Numbered from the stretch's first letter, positions 7,728 to 17,471 are shown. The stretch is 64,000 nt of DNA from UBA9620 sp965220695 (GCA_965220695.1 OZ244838.1:4960001-5024000), one strand, 5' to 3'. Notes: generated by a model from the sequence alone, not told the origin. Translations and numbers: made by a program.

Positions 7728-9078
7728 GGCACGGCGAACTGGCGCGCAGAGGAAGGCGGATACGGACGCGGTGCGCCGCGTGCACGGCGCCGTCCTCGGC
7801 TATCAGCCCTTCCGCATGAAGCCCGTTCATTTCGCCACGAGTTTTCTTCTGGCGTTGACCGGCCGCTACTACCGGCTCGAATACCTGAACAAGGCGTCGG
7901 TTCCGAAGACGGCGCCGAAGGACGGTCCGAGAGTCCGCGATGAGTATCCCTCCGACCGGCTTCATCCGTTGCTGGTCGACCGCGGCACATTGGATCCGTC
8001 GGTCGACATGGAGGCGTTCCGCACGCTGCGTGCGCACCTGAACGCCGCATACAACAATGACGGGTCGGCGCTGTCCGCCGTTTACACTCCCTATTCGACG
8101 TTCGGCGCGGACTACAGCGCCCCTTCGACCCGCTACATCTCGGACCGGTCGAAGAATCATGGGTACTCGGGAAGCTTCGTCCTGTCGGTCCTGGAAGCGA
8201 CAGCCGAGGGAAGAGAGACGCTCGAGAGAATCAGGAGACTGCTGGAGCTTCCGCCGCCGCCCCTGGCCGCGTTCGGCGAGCCGCTGCTCGACGATGTGGC
8301 CGAAGAATGGTGCGATAAACACGACGAGCTCTACGGAGAAATCGACCCGGAGCGGCTGGCGCGGATCGGGTCGGGAATGGAAGACTGCACGATTGCGGTC
8401 GGCCGGCTTGCGGCGAATCTCGAGCGGCTGCAGTCCACCTATTCGATGCGCTACGTCGTGCTCGGGCTCTGTTGCTGGCTGTTCGCCTACATGTTGCGGC
8501 AGGGAAGCGACTCATCGATTCTGCTTGTCGATGCACTGCAGGGCAGCAATCCGAGGATGCGCGCACAGAGCCGTGCGAGCTATGCCCGGGCGCTGGATCT
8601 CTTCTCGTCCAGCTACGATCGGGCATTCGAGGACGACAATGGGTCGGGCATCCCGGAGAACGACTGGAACGTGTTCGCCGGTTCCGCCGAAGCGCGGCAG
8701 ATCCTGGACGATCACTTTCGGGACCTGGGCGTGCGGATCGGCATCGTGCAGCCCCGCTCGGCGGTCGCGACGCACAAGCATGTCGAGTTGCAGGCGGACA
8801 CGCTTCGGGTCCTCGCCTACAGTCTGCTCGAGAGGGATCGAGTGCTGACGCTGCCGGAATTTGCGGCGCAGCTCAGAAGGACGTGGTCGATCGTGGTCGG
8901 GGCCGAAGCCGCGGACGGCGATGTTCTGCGCGCAAATCGGTTCGGGCCTCTCGATCAGGATGAAGACCTGCTTCCGAACGCGACTGCCTTTCAGGCACTG
9001 CTTGTCAGGCTGGGGCTGGCGGTAGAACCGTCCGACGGTCTGACGCTGGTAGCGATCGATGCAGAGGAGCTGATCTGA
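7720..9078 (+). CDS. Unrecognised 452-residue protein of the DruA-like operon
   Basis: The ATG overlaps the upstream ATPase gene by 8 nt and the stop is 1 nt from the next start, so it belongs to the same transcript. I do not recognise the family. Visible traits are a basic N-terminus (MAKARRTGAQRKADTDAVRR), a segment SFLLALTGRYYRLEYLN, and a hydrophobic stretch YVVLGLCCWLFAYMLR around residue 247 that may be a buried helix rather than a membrane anchor. Another segment is FQALLVRLGLAVEPSDGL near the end. There is no Walker motif, no obvious nuclease motif and no signal peptide. It is probably a structural or specificity subunit. Confidence 0.6.
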   Translation: MAKARRTGAQRKADTDAVRRVHGAVLGYQPFRMKPVHFATSFLLALTGRYYRLEYLNKASVPKTAPKDGPRVRDEYPSDRLHPLLVDRGTLDPSVDMEAFRTLRAHLNAAYNNDGSALSAVYTPYSTFGADYSAPSTRYISDRSKNHGYSGSFVLSVLEATAEGRETLERIRRLLELPPPPLAAFGEPLLDDVAEEWCDKHDELYGEIDPERLARIGSGMEDCTIAVGRLAANLERLQSTYSMRYVVLGLCCWLFAYMLRQGSDSSILLVDALQGSNPRMRAQSRASYARALDLFSSSYDRAFEDDNGSGIPENDWNVFAGSAEARQILDDHFRDLGVRIGIVQPRSAVATHKHVELQADTLRVLAYSLLERDRVLTLPEFAAQLRRTWSIVVGAEAADGDVLRANRFGPLDQDEDLLPNATAFQALLVRLGLAVEPSDGLTLVAIDAEELI

Positions 9079-9079
9079 G

Positions 9080-12000
9080 ATGCCGCGCACGGCTGCATCG
9101 CTGGTCAGCGAGGCCCTGGCGGCCTGGATACTCTCGAGCCTGGACGACGAGAACGACTTCGCGCGGGAGGGGCTTCCGGAGTTCGATATTCCGTGCCTGC
9201 TGCAAGCGCTGTCGGCGGGAGGTCTGCCGGCCGGAGGATTCTCGTTGGCGCTGGTGGGGTTCGACACGACGGAAGCGGAGCTGCGTGCGATAGCGGAAGC
9301 AAATGGGCTCGGCGAGCTGGCTGGCCTGACGCTCGATCTTCACGTCGCCACCGAGTGGCGCAACGATCGCGAACTGCACCCGAGAATCGTCGCGCTGGCG
9401 CGCGGATACAATCCGAGCGTCCACGGTCTGCGCTTCTTCTCTCGCGCCTCTTCGGGAGAGCTCGCGGCCATTCTCCTCGGCTGGGCGGAAAGAGAATCCG
9501 AGTTCACGGCGACGCCGCAGCATCGAATGCTGCTCGAGACGCTGCGCGAGGCGCGGGGGCTGAGGTCGAGCCGGTCCCTGGAGGGCGTCGCGGCGTTTCT
9601 CGCCGAATGGAGCGAGGCCGGCGACGGGGCGATAGGCAGGCCGCGCGACGTTCTTCCCGCTCTTGGACTGCTCCGCGACCCGCGATTGTTCGAGGCGAAC
9701 GATCTGGCAAAGCGGCTCGAACACAATCTGCGGGTCGGCGAGCGCGTGACCGTCATGTTGCCGGGGGATATCAGGCAACGGCGTGAGCGCGCAACTCGCT
9801 ACAGCAACGCGGCGACGGCGGAACGGGTGAGCGGCGCGCTCGACCGGCTGGAGGCCTATCGACGCGGCCGGCCCGATGCAGGTCTGACCCTGGAGGATGC
9901 AGAGCAAGTCGTAACCCTGCCCCCCGACAAACCGGACCCTCCCGGCCCGGAGCCGGACGATCCGGACGTTGACGACGAACCCGATGACGAGGGTGATGAC
10001 ACTGAGGAGGAGGACGAGTCCGATCTGCGTGACATGGCGCTGGACGCGCTGCTCGCGGGGCGGGAGGAAGACCTTGCCGCGATAGGCGAGGCGCTCGAGG
10101 CGGCGTGGGAGGAGTTCGCGCAGAACGGAGATCGGCTGGCGTCCAATCGGGAGACGAGCCAGGGCGTCGCCAGGCTCGACGAACAGGTCGACACCAAGGT
10201 CATCGACTGGGTTACGGACTTTTGCGACACGGACCGTTTCGGCGGGTTCATGGAGGCCGACGTTTCCGACTTGCCGCAGGCATTGGCGCGCCATAGCGAG
10301 TTCGATCCCGTATTCCTGAACCCGGAGGCGGTTTGGAGGCACAACGGGGTCTCGTACTCGATCGAGACACTGCTGGAAGAGTGGGATGGGGTGGACGCTG
10401 TTGTCGAATCCTGTTCACGCCCGATTGCCGCGATGTGGCGCGACTTCGTTGCCGCGCGGGCGTCGCTAGCGGACAGGGTGCGGCCGCTTCTCATCCATCC
10501 GCGAGAGTGGCTCGACACGCATCCCGAAACGCGCGCGAACTGCGCCCGCTATCTTGCGGTGGCGACCGAGCTCTACGAGGCCGTCCAGCAGAATTACCGC
10601 GCCGTCTGGGACCAGTCGCGCGAGTGGGCCCAGGCGACGCTGGACGCGATTCTGGCGCTTGACTTGGTACAGGTCCGCATGGCCGGTCCGGACGGCGGGG
10701 TCAGCGCCAAGGCGGTGATGTTGCCGCTGCATCCCCTGCATTTGTGGCGGTATCAGCGCTTCGGGGAAATTCTCCGCGATCTCTCGCATGCCGGGCCGAT
10801 GTCCGAGAGCGACAGAAAGGTCGTGATCGAAGAGTTGCGCCGGCCCGAGCATTTTATCGGCGTCATCAGGACGGGCGCCACGCCGGAGGGCCGGGGGCTC
10901 AACCAGTTGCTACCGGTCGCAAACGCCATTTGCGGTCTCGCGACGTTCGAGAACCTGCATAACGCGTTGAGCAGTGCTGACGGCATGGAGACGCTGGTTC
11001 ACGCTCTCGATCACTTTGTCATGCTCCATCCCAACCATCCGCGTCCGCTTCGGTTGACGCTTGTCAACCCGCCCGAACCGGCGCGGCTGCTGGAGCGGCT
11101 GACAAAGTTCCTGAACGAGCGGCGGAACACGCCCCGGCGCCTTCCGGCGCTCGATGTGACGATCGTCGCTACGGCGGGGCACCGAGACCGGCTGATTGCC
11201 GCATCGATGCTGGAAGGCAGGGCACAGGACCTGGTTTACGAGAAGGTTTCCGCCGGGAGGCTCGAGCTCCGCGTCGCACGCGATACCAGTGAGAATCTCG
11301 ATCGGCTGGTGCGGGAGGTGCTGTTGAAGCGGCCGCAGCACCTGATCGCGATCTTCGATGAATCCGCGATCTCGGTCCGGCGTCGGCGTGTCGAGCGCCT
11401 GCTGCCGATGAGTCCGTTCTGCGTGCGCAACGAGATCGTCGTGGATCGCATGCTGGGCGATATCAGTCTGAGCCCGCACCCGGGCGAACCGCCCTTTTCC
11501 GATTTCGTGATGATGATTCACGAGTTCGAGCAGGAGCAGCGCGACAGCACGATGATCGCTTCCGCGGATGCCGATCGGCTGCGCACGACGATCGACAGCC
11601 TGCTGCTTAGAGATCGGCCGCCGGCGCACTGGGTATTTCTTGCGGATCGTGCCTTGCCGGCGGAAAGCGGCATGAAGTCGATCCGGCTTCTGCAGCGCAA
11701 GGAAGGGCATCGCCAGGTGCTGCTGAGCGCGGCGAACTACGGTCGGTTGGCGACCCTGATGCATGCCGCGTTCAGTAGCTGCAATCTGACGGTCACAAAC
11801 GACAGCCTGGGCCTGGTCCTGCGGCAGGGCGTGAACTTGGTCGGTGTAGGACTGCTCGACATGATCAAGAAGCAGTCCGGACTGCCGGACAATGCGTCGG
11901 CGCTTGGATTCGTCGGCATGTTGCTCGTCGCGCGCCAAGTGCGAAGCGAGGATCCGGATGCGCTGGTGGCCTCGGTGGACGACAGGATCGCGCGCCTCTG

Positions 12001-13858
12001 GCTGAAGCTGAGACCGGCGGGTGGCGGCAAGCGCTGCGACCTGATCGCGGTTCGCCGAGCGGGAGACGGGTCGTTCCGAATCACCTGTATCGAAGTCAAG
12101 ACGACCGGAGACGCGGCGTTGCCCGATGAGGCCGCGCTTGTCGGCCACGCGGCCGATCAGATCGAACAGACGGCAGCGGTGTTGTCGAGCGCGGTCAGTG
12201 GCGCCGGACCGTTTGCGGCGCCGCGGTCGGAGATGCTGAAGGAGGTCCTGGTCAGGGCGGCATCGAATCGCTGGGGTGCGGAGCACGACGACGTTGCGCA
12301 GCGCAAGATCTGGGGCCCGCTGCTCAAGGACCTGTTCGGCAACAGTCCTGAACCGCCGGTCGTGTGGGTGGATGGTGAGATCGTTGTCGTGAAGCTTCGG
12401 TCGACCGAGCGGGAGCGGGTGACGCCGCTCCGTGGGAGAAAGATCCCGATCTCGGTCAGGACAATTACCGAAAAGGCGGCCGAGGAATTGTTCGGCAACG
12501 GTTTCGTGACGAAGGCAACGCCGGAACGCGCCGGTTCGGATGGGGAGGACGAGGAGTCGCACGAGTCGCGTGACGAACACCCGGCGTCACCGGGGGAAGG
12601 GAGCGCATCTCCAGCCGACGATGTTTCCGGAACGGAGCCCGGTCCGCCCGGCGGCGGGACAGCCGAGCGAGCGGCAGACGTGCGAAGCGGAGTAGAAGGA
12701 GGGCCGTCGTCGGGCGATGCAGGGGCCGGTTTGGACCGTTTGAAGGGGACCGACGCAGGTGGCGGGTCAACGGCAGTCGACCGCGCGAGCGAAGCGGATG
12801 CCGACGAAAGGACTGGCGCGGGACCGATCTGGCCACCGCAGCTGAACGAGCTGGGAATGATCGGCCAGTACGAGATCGCCCAAGAACTGCAGAATCAGGC
12901 GCGGAAGGCCAAAGGTTGGGGCGAGAGGTTCCTCGACAAGTTGTTCGTGGGGCCCGCCGGTGTCGGCAAGACGACGCTGGCTCGGCGAATTGCCGAGCAA
13001 TTGCTTGGACTGGAACCGATCATATTCAACGGGGCCGATCTTCGCCGCCCGGAGATGATCGTCCATCGCCTCGTCGAGCTCGGCAAGCTGCCGGCGGACC
13101 CGGCGGGCGCCGTCGACGTTGCCCCATGTCTGATCTTTATCGACGAGGTGCATGCCCTCGCCAGTCAGGTGTCAACGGTGTTGCTCAGCGCTCTGGACGA
13201 GCGGCGCAACACCACGATCGGCAACGTCGTGTGCAATTTTGACGACGTCGTGTTTCTTCTTGCAACGACAGACCCGGGTAAGCTTTCGGAAGCGTTTCAG
13301 AGCCGGCCGGACAAGACGATCCTGCGATCGTACACGCTCGAGGAGATGGCCGGGATCGTATGGCTCCGTTCCGTGGAGAAGATCGGGCAGTCTGGTCTCA
13401 GTCGCGAGACCTGCATCGAGATTTCGGCGCGAATGCAGTGCAGTCCGCGACCGAGCGTCAACATCCTTGAGCCACTCGTGGCGAGCTTCTACGGCACGGC
13501 GGAGCACACCCTGGGGCGCGTGCCAACCAGGGAAGAAGTGGCGGACCTGATGGACGTGATCTCCGTGGCGCGGTGGTTTGAAGACACCCAAGGCATCGAC
13601 CGCAACGGCCTTACCTCGGAACATGTCGAATATCTCAAGCTGCTGAGAACACGAGGCGCCTCGGCGGAAGAGGAAATTCGCCGGGCGCTCGGGATTTCGA
13701 ACAGGGCGGACTTCGTGATCGTGTCGGAATATCTGACCCGTCTCAATCTGATCCGCGTCGGCCCGGGCGGACGGAGCCTGACCTCTGAGGGCAGGCGTTA
13801 TCTCACTGCCTCCTCGCCGCCTGACCTGCGCGACAGGATTTCGCGTCGCATCCACTGA
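9080..13858 (+). CDS. Giant 1592-residue protein: DptH-like region, PD-(D/E)xK-like motif and RuvB-like AAA+ module
   Basis: This is the last gene of the operon. Residues 1-270 are of unknown type. Residues 277-315 form a very acidic linker (PDDPDVDDEPDDEGDDTEEE). LPLHPLHLWRYQRFGEIL at about 548 resembles the P-x-HPLR-x-LW signature of DptH-like restriction ATPases. RCDLIAVRR...FRITCIEVKTTG at about 985-1005 fits a PD-(D/E)xK nuclease core (D, then ExK). A second Gly/Glu/Ser-rich linker covers about 1155-1250. A RuvB-like AAA+ domain follows: Walker A GPAGVGKTT (about 1292), Walker B CLIFIDEVHAL (about 1350), sensor-like FLLATTDPG, and a C-terminal winged-helix region (SEHVEYLKLLRTRGA to LTSEGRRYL). 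RuvB proteins are about 340 residues, so this is a large fusion. Domain assignments are by motif only; the AAA+ call is firm, the other two are not. Confidence 0.68.
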   Translation: MPRTAASLVSEALAAWILSSLDDENDFAREGLPEFDIPCLLQALSAGGLPAGGFSLALVGFDTTEAELRAIAEANGLGELAGLTLDLHVATEWRNDRELHPRIVALARGYNPSVHGLRFFSRASSGELAAILLGWAERESEFTATPQHRMLLETLREARGLRSSRSLEGVAAFLAEWSEAGDGAIGRPRDVLPALGLLRDPRLFEANDLAKRLEHNLRVGERVTVMLPGDIRQRRERATRYSNAATAERVSGALDRLEAYRRGRPDAGLTLEDAEQVVTLPPDKPDPPGPEPDDPDVDDEPDDEGDDTEEEDESDLRDMALDALLAGREEDLAAIGEALEAAWEEFAQNGDRLASNRETSQGVARLDEQVDTKVIDWVTDFCDTDRFGGFMEADVSDLPQALARHSEFDPVFLNPEAVWRHNGVSYSIETLLEEWDGVDAVVESCSRPIAAMWRDFVAARASLADRVRPLLIHPREWLDTHPETRANCARYLAVATELYEAVQQNYRAVWDQSREWAQATLDAILALDLVQVRMAGPDGGVSAKAVMLPLHPLHLWRYQRFGEILRDLSHAGPMSESDRKVVIEELRRPEHFIGVIRTGATPEGRGLNQLLPVANAICGLATFENLHNALSSADGMETLVHALDHFVMLHPNHPRPLRLTLVNPPEPARLLERLTKFLNERRNTPRRLPALDVTIVATAGHRDRLIAASMLEGRAQDLVYEKVSAGRLELRVARDTSENLDRLVREVLLKRPQHLIAIFDESAISVRRRRVERLLPMSPFCVRNEIVVDRMLGDISLSPHPGEPPFSDFVMMIHEFEQEQRDSTMIASADADRLRTTIDSLLLRDRPPAHWVFLADRALPAESGMKSIRLLQRKEGHRQVLLSAANYGRLATLMHAAFSSCNLTVTNDSLGLVLRQGVNLVGVGLLDMIKKQSGLPDNASALGFVGMLLVARQVRSEDPDALVASVDDRIARLWLKLRPAGGGKRCDLIAVRRAGDGSFRITCIEVKTTGDAALPDEAALVGHAADQIEQTAAVLSSAVSGAGPFAAPRSEMLKEVLVRAASNRWGAEHDDVAQRKIWGPLLKDLFGNSPEPPVVWVDGEIVVVKLRSTERERVTPLRGRKIPISVRTITEKAAEELFGNGFVTKATPERAGSDGEDEESHESRDEHPASPGEGSASPADDVSGTEPGPPGGGTAERAADVRSGVEGGPSSGDAGAGLDRLKGTDAGGGSTAVDRASEADADERTGAGPIWPPQLNELGMIGQYEIAQELQNQARKAKGWGERFLDKLFVGPAGVGKTTLARRIAEQLLGLEPIIFNGADLRRPEMIVHRLVELGKLPADPAGAVDVAPCLIFIDEVHALASQVSTVLLSALDERRNTTIGNVVCNFDDVVFLLATTDPGKLSEAFQSRPDKTILRSYTLEEMAGIVWLRSVEKIGQSGLSRETCIEISARMQCSPRPSVNILEPLVASFYGTAEHTLGRVPTREEVADLMDVISVARWFEDTQGIDRNGLTSEHVEYLKLLRTRGASAEEEIRRALGISNRADFVIVSEYLTRLNLIRVGPGGRSLTSEGRRYLTASSPPDLRDRISRRIH

Positions 13859-13931
13859 GAACGGTTCGGAACGGTGAATTGCCCACCGATCGGCGTGGTA
13901 GAGGCCGTCTTGGTCTGCGAGACGCGTAGGA

Positions 13932-15059
13932 GTGCCTAACTGCGCGATCGCGTGGCGCGCCGCCGACTCGCTGAGCATTCGCACGTTTCTGGACTTCGCC
14001 CTCCAAGAGGCCCCGCCGGACCACTCGACGCTGTCGCGCACCCGTCGCCTGATTGACCTCGAGACCCACCAGGTGGTGTTCACGTGGGTGTTGCTGCGAC
14101 GGGCCGACGCCACGCTGGTCGTGGGGCGCACGGTCGGCATCGATGCCACGACGCTGGAAGCCAACGCGGCGATGCGGAGCATTGTGCGTCGGGACACGGG
14201 CGAGAGCTACGACGCATTTCTGACCCGGCTGGCCGAGGCGTTCGGCCTCACGATCCCGACGCGCGCCGAGTTGGCTCGGTTCGACCGGACCCGCAAGAAG
14301 AAGGGCTCGAACGACGACTGGACCCACCCGCATGATCCGGACGCGAAGATCACGAAAATGAAGGACGGCCGCACGCATCTGGCGCACACCGCCGAGCATG
14401 CGGTCGACCTGGACACAGGCGCCATCGTGGGCGTGACGGTGCAGGACGCGAGTGCGGGCGACACGACGACCCTGGTCGACACGCTCGTCACGGCCGCCGA
14501 GCAGGTCGAGGCGGTCGGCGCGCCGGGGATCGCGGAGATTGTCGCTGACAAGGGATATCACAGCAACGAGACGATGGTCGGGTTTGCGGCCATCGGCGTC
14601 CGCAGCTACGTCTCGGAGCCGGACCGCGGCCGGCGCAACTGGAAGGGCCACGCGGCGGCGCGGGACGCAGTATATGCCAACCGACGGCGGATCCGCGGCG
14701 CGCGCGGGAAACGGCTGCTGCGGCAGCGGGGCGAGTTGCTGGAACGGCCCAACGCGCATCTCTACGAGACCGGCCGGATGCGCCGCGTCCATCTGCGCGG
14801 GCATCCCAACATCCTGAAACGGCTGCTCGTCCAGGTCTGCGGCGTCAATCTCGGGTTGCTCATGCGGCACCTGACGGGCGTCGGCACGCCGCGGAGCCTC
14901 CAGGGCCGCGCGTCGGCGCTGGTGGAGGCGCTGATCGGCCTCCTGAGCGGCTGCTGGGGGCGTGTGCACCGCTTTTGGGCCCGCAAGCGCCACGATCGGC
15001 CGCATTCGTCGTGGGATGGTCCGGCGACACGCCAATACGGACACGCGATTCTCGATTGA
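13932..15059 (+). pseudogene. IS1182/IS5-like DDE transposase, N-terminally truncated
   Basis: The frame opens abruptly at IAWRAADSLSIRTFLDFAL, which in related transposases is preceded by about 80-100 further residues. The DDE core follows: VGRTVGIDATTLEANAAMRS, NDDWTHPHDPDAKITKMKDG, EIVADKGYHSNETM and finally LLVQVCGVNLGLLMRHLTGV. The last part is intact, so the 5' part was lost on insertion beside the DruA-like operon at about 13.9 kb. The exact IS family is uncertain between IS1182-type and IS5-like. Confidence 0.65.
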
Positions 15060-15086
15060 CAATCAGCCCCTTCTGCCACGGGCTGC

Positions 15087-16285
15087 TAGTCCCCTGTGTC
15101 TGAAAAAGCTTTAAGAAGTGTGCCGGGTGTGATGTATTGGGCGGCATGGCAAGAACAGGTCGGCCCAAAGCGAGATTGGAAGTCACCGCCGTGGAGCGAG
15201 GAGAACTTGAGCGGCTCGCCAGGCGCGCCAGAACGAATCGGCATGTGGCCTTGCGGGCGAAGATCGTCCTGAGGTGCGCGCGTGGCGAATCGAACGTGGC
15301 GGTCGCGGCGAAACTGCGCTGTTCGAATGTGACGGTCGGCAAGTGGCGGCAGCGGTTTACGACAGGTCGCGTGGATGCGCTGTATGACGAGCCCAAGCCC
15401 GGAGCCCCCCGGACACTGTCCGATGCGGATGTCGAGTCGATCCTCGTCGCCACGTTGGAAAGTAAGCCGAAGGGACGGACCCACTGGAGCACCCGCAAGA
15501 TGGCGGAGCGCGCTGGCGTCAGCGCCTCCACCGTGGGCCGCATCTGGCGCACCTTCGGGTTGCAGCCGCATATCGTGGAATCCTTCAAGATCTCCGACGA
15601 CCCGCTGTTCATCGAGAAGGTGCGGGACATTGTCGGCCTCTACCTGAATCCACCCGACCACGCCGTTGTCTTGTCATTCGACGAAAAGCCTCAGATTCAA
15701 GCCCTCGAGCGAGCGCAGCCGATCCTGCCGATGGACATGGGTCGGCCCGAACGCCAGACGCACAACTACATCCGCCATGGCACGGTGGACCTCTTCGCGG
15801 CGCTCAACGTCGCGACCGGCCAGGTCGTGGCGCAAACCAAGAAGCGGCATCGGTCGAGGGATTTCGTGAGCTTTCTGCGCGAGATCGACGAGCGGGTGGA
15901 CCCCACCCTCACCGTCCACGTGATCCTCGACAATCTCTCGGCGCATAAGTCCCCGCTGGTCAAACGATGGGTGGCCCGCCACCCGCGCTTCCAGTTCCAC
16001 TTTACGCCAACCTACTCCGCCTGGCTCAACCTCGTCGAGCGGTTCTTTGGCCTCCTCACCGAACACGCCCTCAAACGCGGCTCACATTCCAGCACGCACG
16101 CGCTGCGCCACGCCATCTCCGCCTACGTGGACGCCCACAATGACGAGGGCAAGCCTTTCAAGTGGACCAAAACAGCCGACGAGATCCTCGCGAAGGTGAA
16201 GCGGTTCGGACAGCGCACCGTTCAAGTCCACGGTGGCCCCAGATGACCAACGACTTTTTGAAGAAATCAAAGATCAAGGGGACTA
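15087..16285 (+). mobile_element. IS630-family element A, bounded by TA
   Basis: The left end reads CTAGTCCCCTGTGTCTG and the right end, inverted, reads CTAGTCCCCTTGATCTTTG. The shared TAGTCCCCT and the TA dinucleotide at each end are typical of IS630/Tc1 elements, which insert at TA. One intact transposase gene lies inside. The right-hand TA is shared with the next IS630 element. Confidence 0.72.
15146..16246 (+). CDS. IS630-family transposase (intact)
   Basis: 366 residues, the normal length for IS630. N-terminal helix-turn-helix regions (RCARGESNVAVAAKLRCSNV and RKMAERAGVSASTVGRIWRT) precede a DDE core: AVVLSFDEKPQIQALER (first D), VHVILDNLSAHKSP (second D) and AWLNLVERFFGLLTEHALKR (E). 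The start is taken at the ATG beginning MARTGRPK. It lies inside element A and appears functional. Confidence 0.88.
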   Translation: MARTGRPKARLEVTAVERGELERLARRARTNRHVALRAKIVLRCARGESNVAVAAKLRCSNVTVGKWRQRFTTGRVDALYDEPKPGAPRTLSDADVESILVATLESKPKGRTHWSTRKMAERAGVSASTVGRIWRTFGLQPHIVESFKISDDPLFIEKVRDIVGLYLNPPDHAVVLSFDEKPQIQALERAQPILPMDMGRPERQTHNYIRHGTVDLFAALNVATGQVVAQTKKRHRSRDFVSFLREIDERVDPTLTVHVILDNLSAHKSPLVKRWVARHPRFQFHFTPTYSAWLNLVERFFGLLTEHALKRGSHSSTHALRHAISAYVDAHNDEGKPFKWTKTADEILAKVKRFGQRTVQVHGGPR

Positions 16286-16335
16286 GTGCTGCGCCACGAT
16301 TAAAGATTAGGGCACGCGGAACCGATAGAGTTCCC

Positions 16336-16779
16336 GTGCAGAAAAAGTATATCGTCCGACTCACCGACCAGGAACGCGAGGTCTGTCAACAGACAGTCCG
16401 GAAGCTCAACGGCAGCAACGAGAAGGTGCGCCGTGCTCAGATCCTCTTGAAGGCCGATGCGGACGGACCGGCGTGGACCGACCAGCAGATCGCCGACGCC
16501 TTGTCGTGCCGCACCAAGACCGTTGAAAACATTCGCCAACGATGCGTACTGGAAGGATTCGAGCGGGCGCTGGAACGCAAACGACGGCCGTCGCCCCCGG
16601 TCCCCAAGCTGCTCGACGGCGAACAGGAAGCGCAGGTCATCGCCCTGCGTCTGGGGCCGCCCCCGAAGGGCTATGCCAACTGGTCGTTGCGGCTACTGGC
16701 GCGCCGGGTCGTCGAGCTGGAGGTCGTCGAGTCGGTCAGCCACGAGACCATCCGGCGCACGCTAAAAAAAACGGGATGA
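16336..16779 (+). CDS. IS630 element B transposase, OrfA (N-terminal part)
   Basis: 147 residues from a GTG start with two helix-turn-helix segments: EVCQQTVRKLNGSNEKVRRA, WTDQQIADALSCRTKTVENI and NWSLRLLARRVVELEVVESV, then SHETIRRTLKKTG at the end. The stop at 16777-16779 follows eight A residues (16764-16771). A -1 slip there joins this frame to the catalytic part, the usual expression mode for frameshifting IS elements. Confidence 0.75.
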   Translation: MQKKYIVRLTDQEREVCQQTVRKLNGSNEKVRRAQILLKADADGPAWTDQQIADALSCRTKTVENIRQRCVLEGFERALERKRRPSPPVPKLLDGEQEAQVIALRLGPPPKGYANWSLRLLARRVVELEVVESVSHETIRRTLKKTG

Positions 16780-17471
16780 CCCGGCGGAAAATCGAGTACT
16801 GGGTGATCCCGCCGGAGGCCGACGCCGAGTTCGTGGCGCACATGGAGCAGGTCTTGGACACCTATGCGCAACCGTACGACCCGGCTTGCCCGGTCGTGTG
16901 CATGGATGAGCAGCCGGTGCAACTGGTCAAGGAAACGCGCCCGCCGATGGCCGCCACGCTGGCGCGGCCCCGCCGCGTCGACTACGAGTACGAACGGGCC
17001 GGCACGGCCTCGGTCTTCCTGTTCAGCGAGCCGCTGGCGTGTTGGCGGCGGGCGACGGCGCGGGCCCGGCGGACGAAGGCGGACTGGGCGGTGGAGGTCG
17101 CCGACCTGTTGGAGGGCCGCTACGCCGACTGCCCGAAAGTCACCCTGGTGTGCGACAACCTCAACACGCACACGCCCGGCGCCTTCTACGAGGTGTTCGA
17201 GCCGGCCCGGGCTCGGGAACTGGTTCGTCGCCTGGAGTTCTGCTACACGCCGAAGCACGGGAGCTGGCTGAACATCGCCGAGAACGAACTGAGTTCGATG
17301 ACGCGCCAATGCCTGCATGGCCGCCGCATCGGCGACCTCGAGACGCTGCACGGCGAAGTGTCGGCGTGGTCCACCGACGTCACTGCTACGCAACGCGGTG
17401 TCGACTGGCAGATGCAGGTCGACGATGCGCGCCGTAAACTCAAGTCCGTCTATCCTAACATTTTGACGTGA
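16776..17471 (+). CDS. IS630 element B transposase, OrfB (catalytic part)
   Basis: This carries the DDE domain: PVVCMDEQPVQLVKETR (first D), VTLVCDNLNTHTPGAFYEVF (second D) and HGSWLNIAENELSSMTRQCL (E). The frame is -1 relative to OrfA and is open well upstream of the A8 tract, so a fused OrfAB protein of normal IS630 length would result from slippage. An ATG at 16776 could also allow separate initiation. All catalytic positions are present. Confidence 0.75.
   Translation: MTRRKIEYWVIPPEADAEFVAHMEQVLDTYAQPYDPACPVVCMDEQPVQLVKETRPPMAATLARPRRVDYEYERAGTASVFLFSEPLACWRRATARARRTKADWAVEVADLLEGRYADCPKVTLVCDNLNTHTPGAFYEVFEPARARELVRRLEFCYTPKHGSWLNIAENELSSMTRQCLHGRRIGDLETLHGEVSAWSTDVTATQRGVDWQMQVDDARRKLKSVYPNILT

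Noticed and set aside
4166..13858. Canonical Druantia type I, II or III
   Set aside because: No DUF1998 helicase (DruE) and no methylase is linked; only the DUF4338 gene matches.
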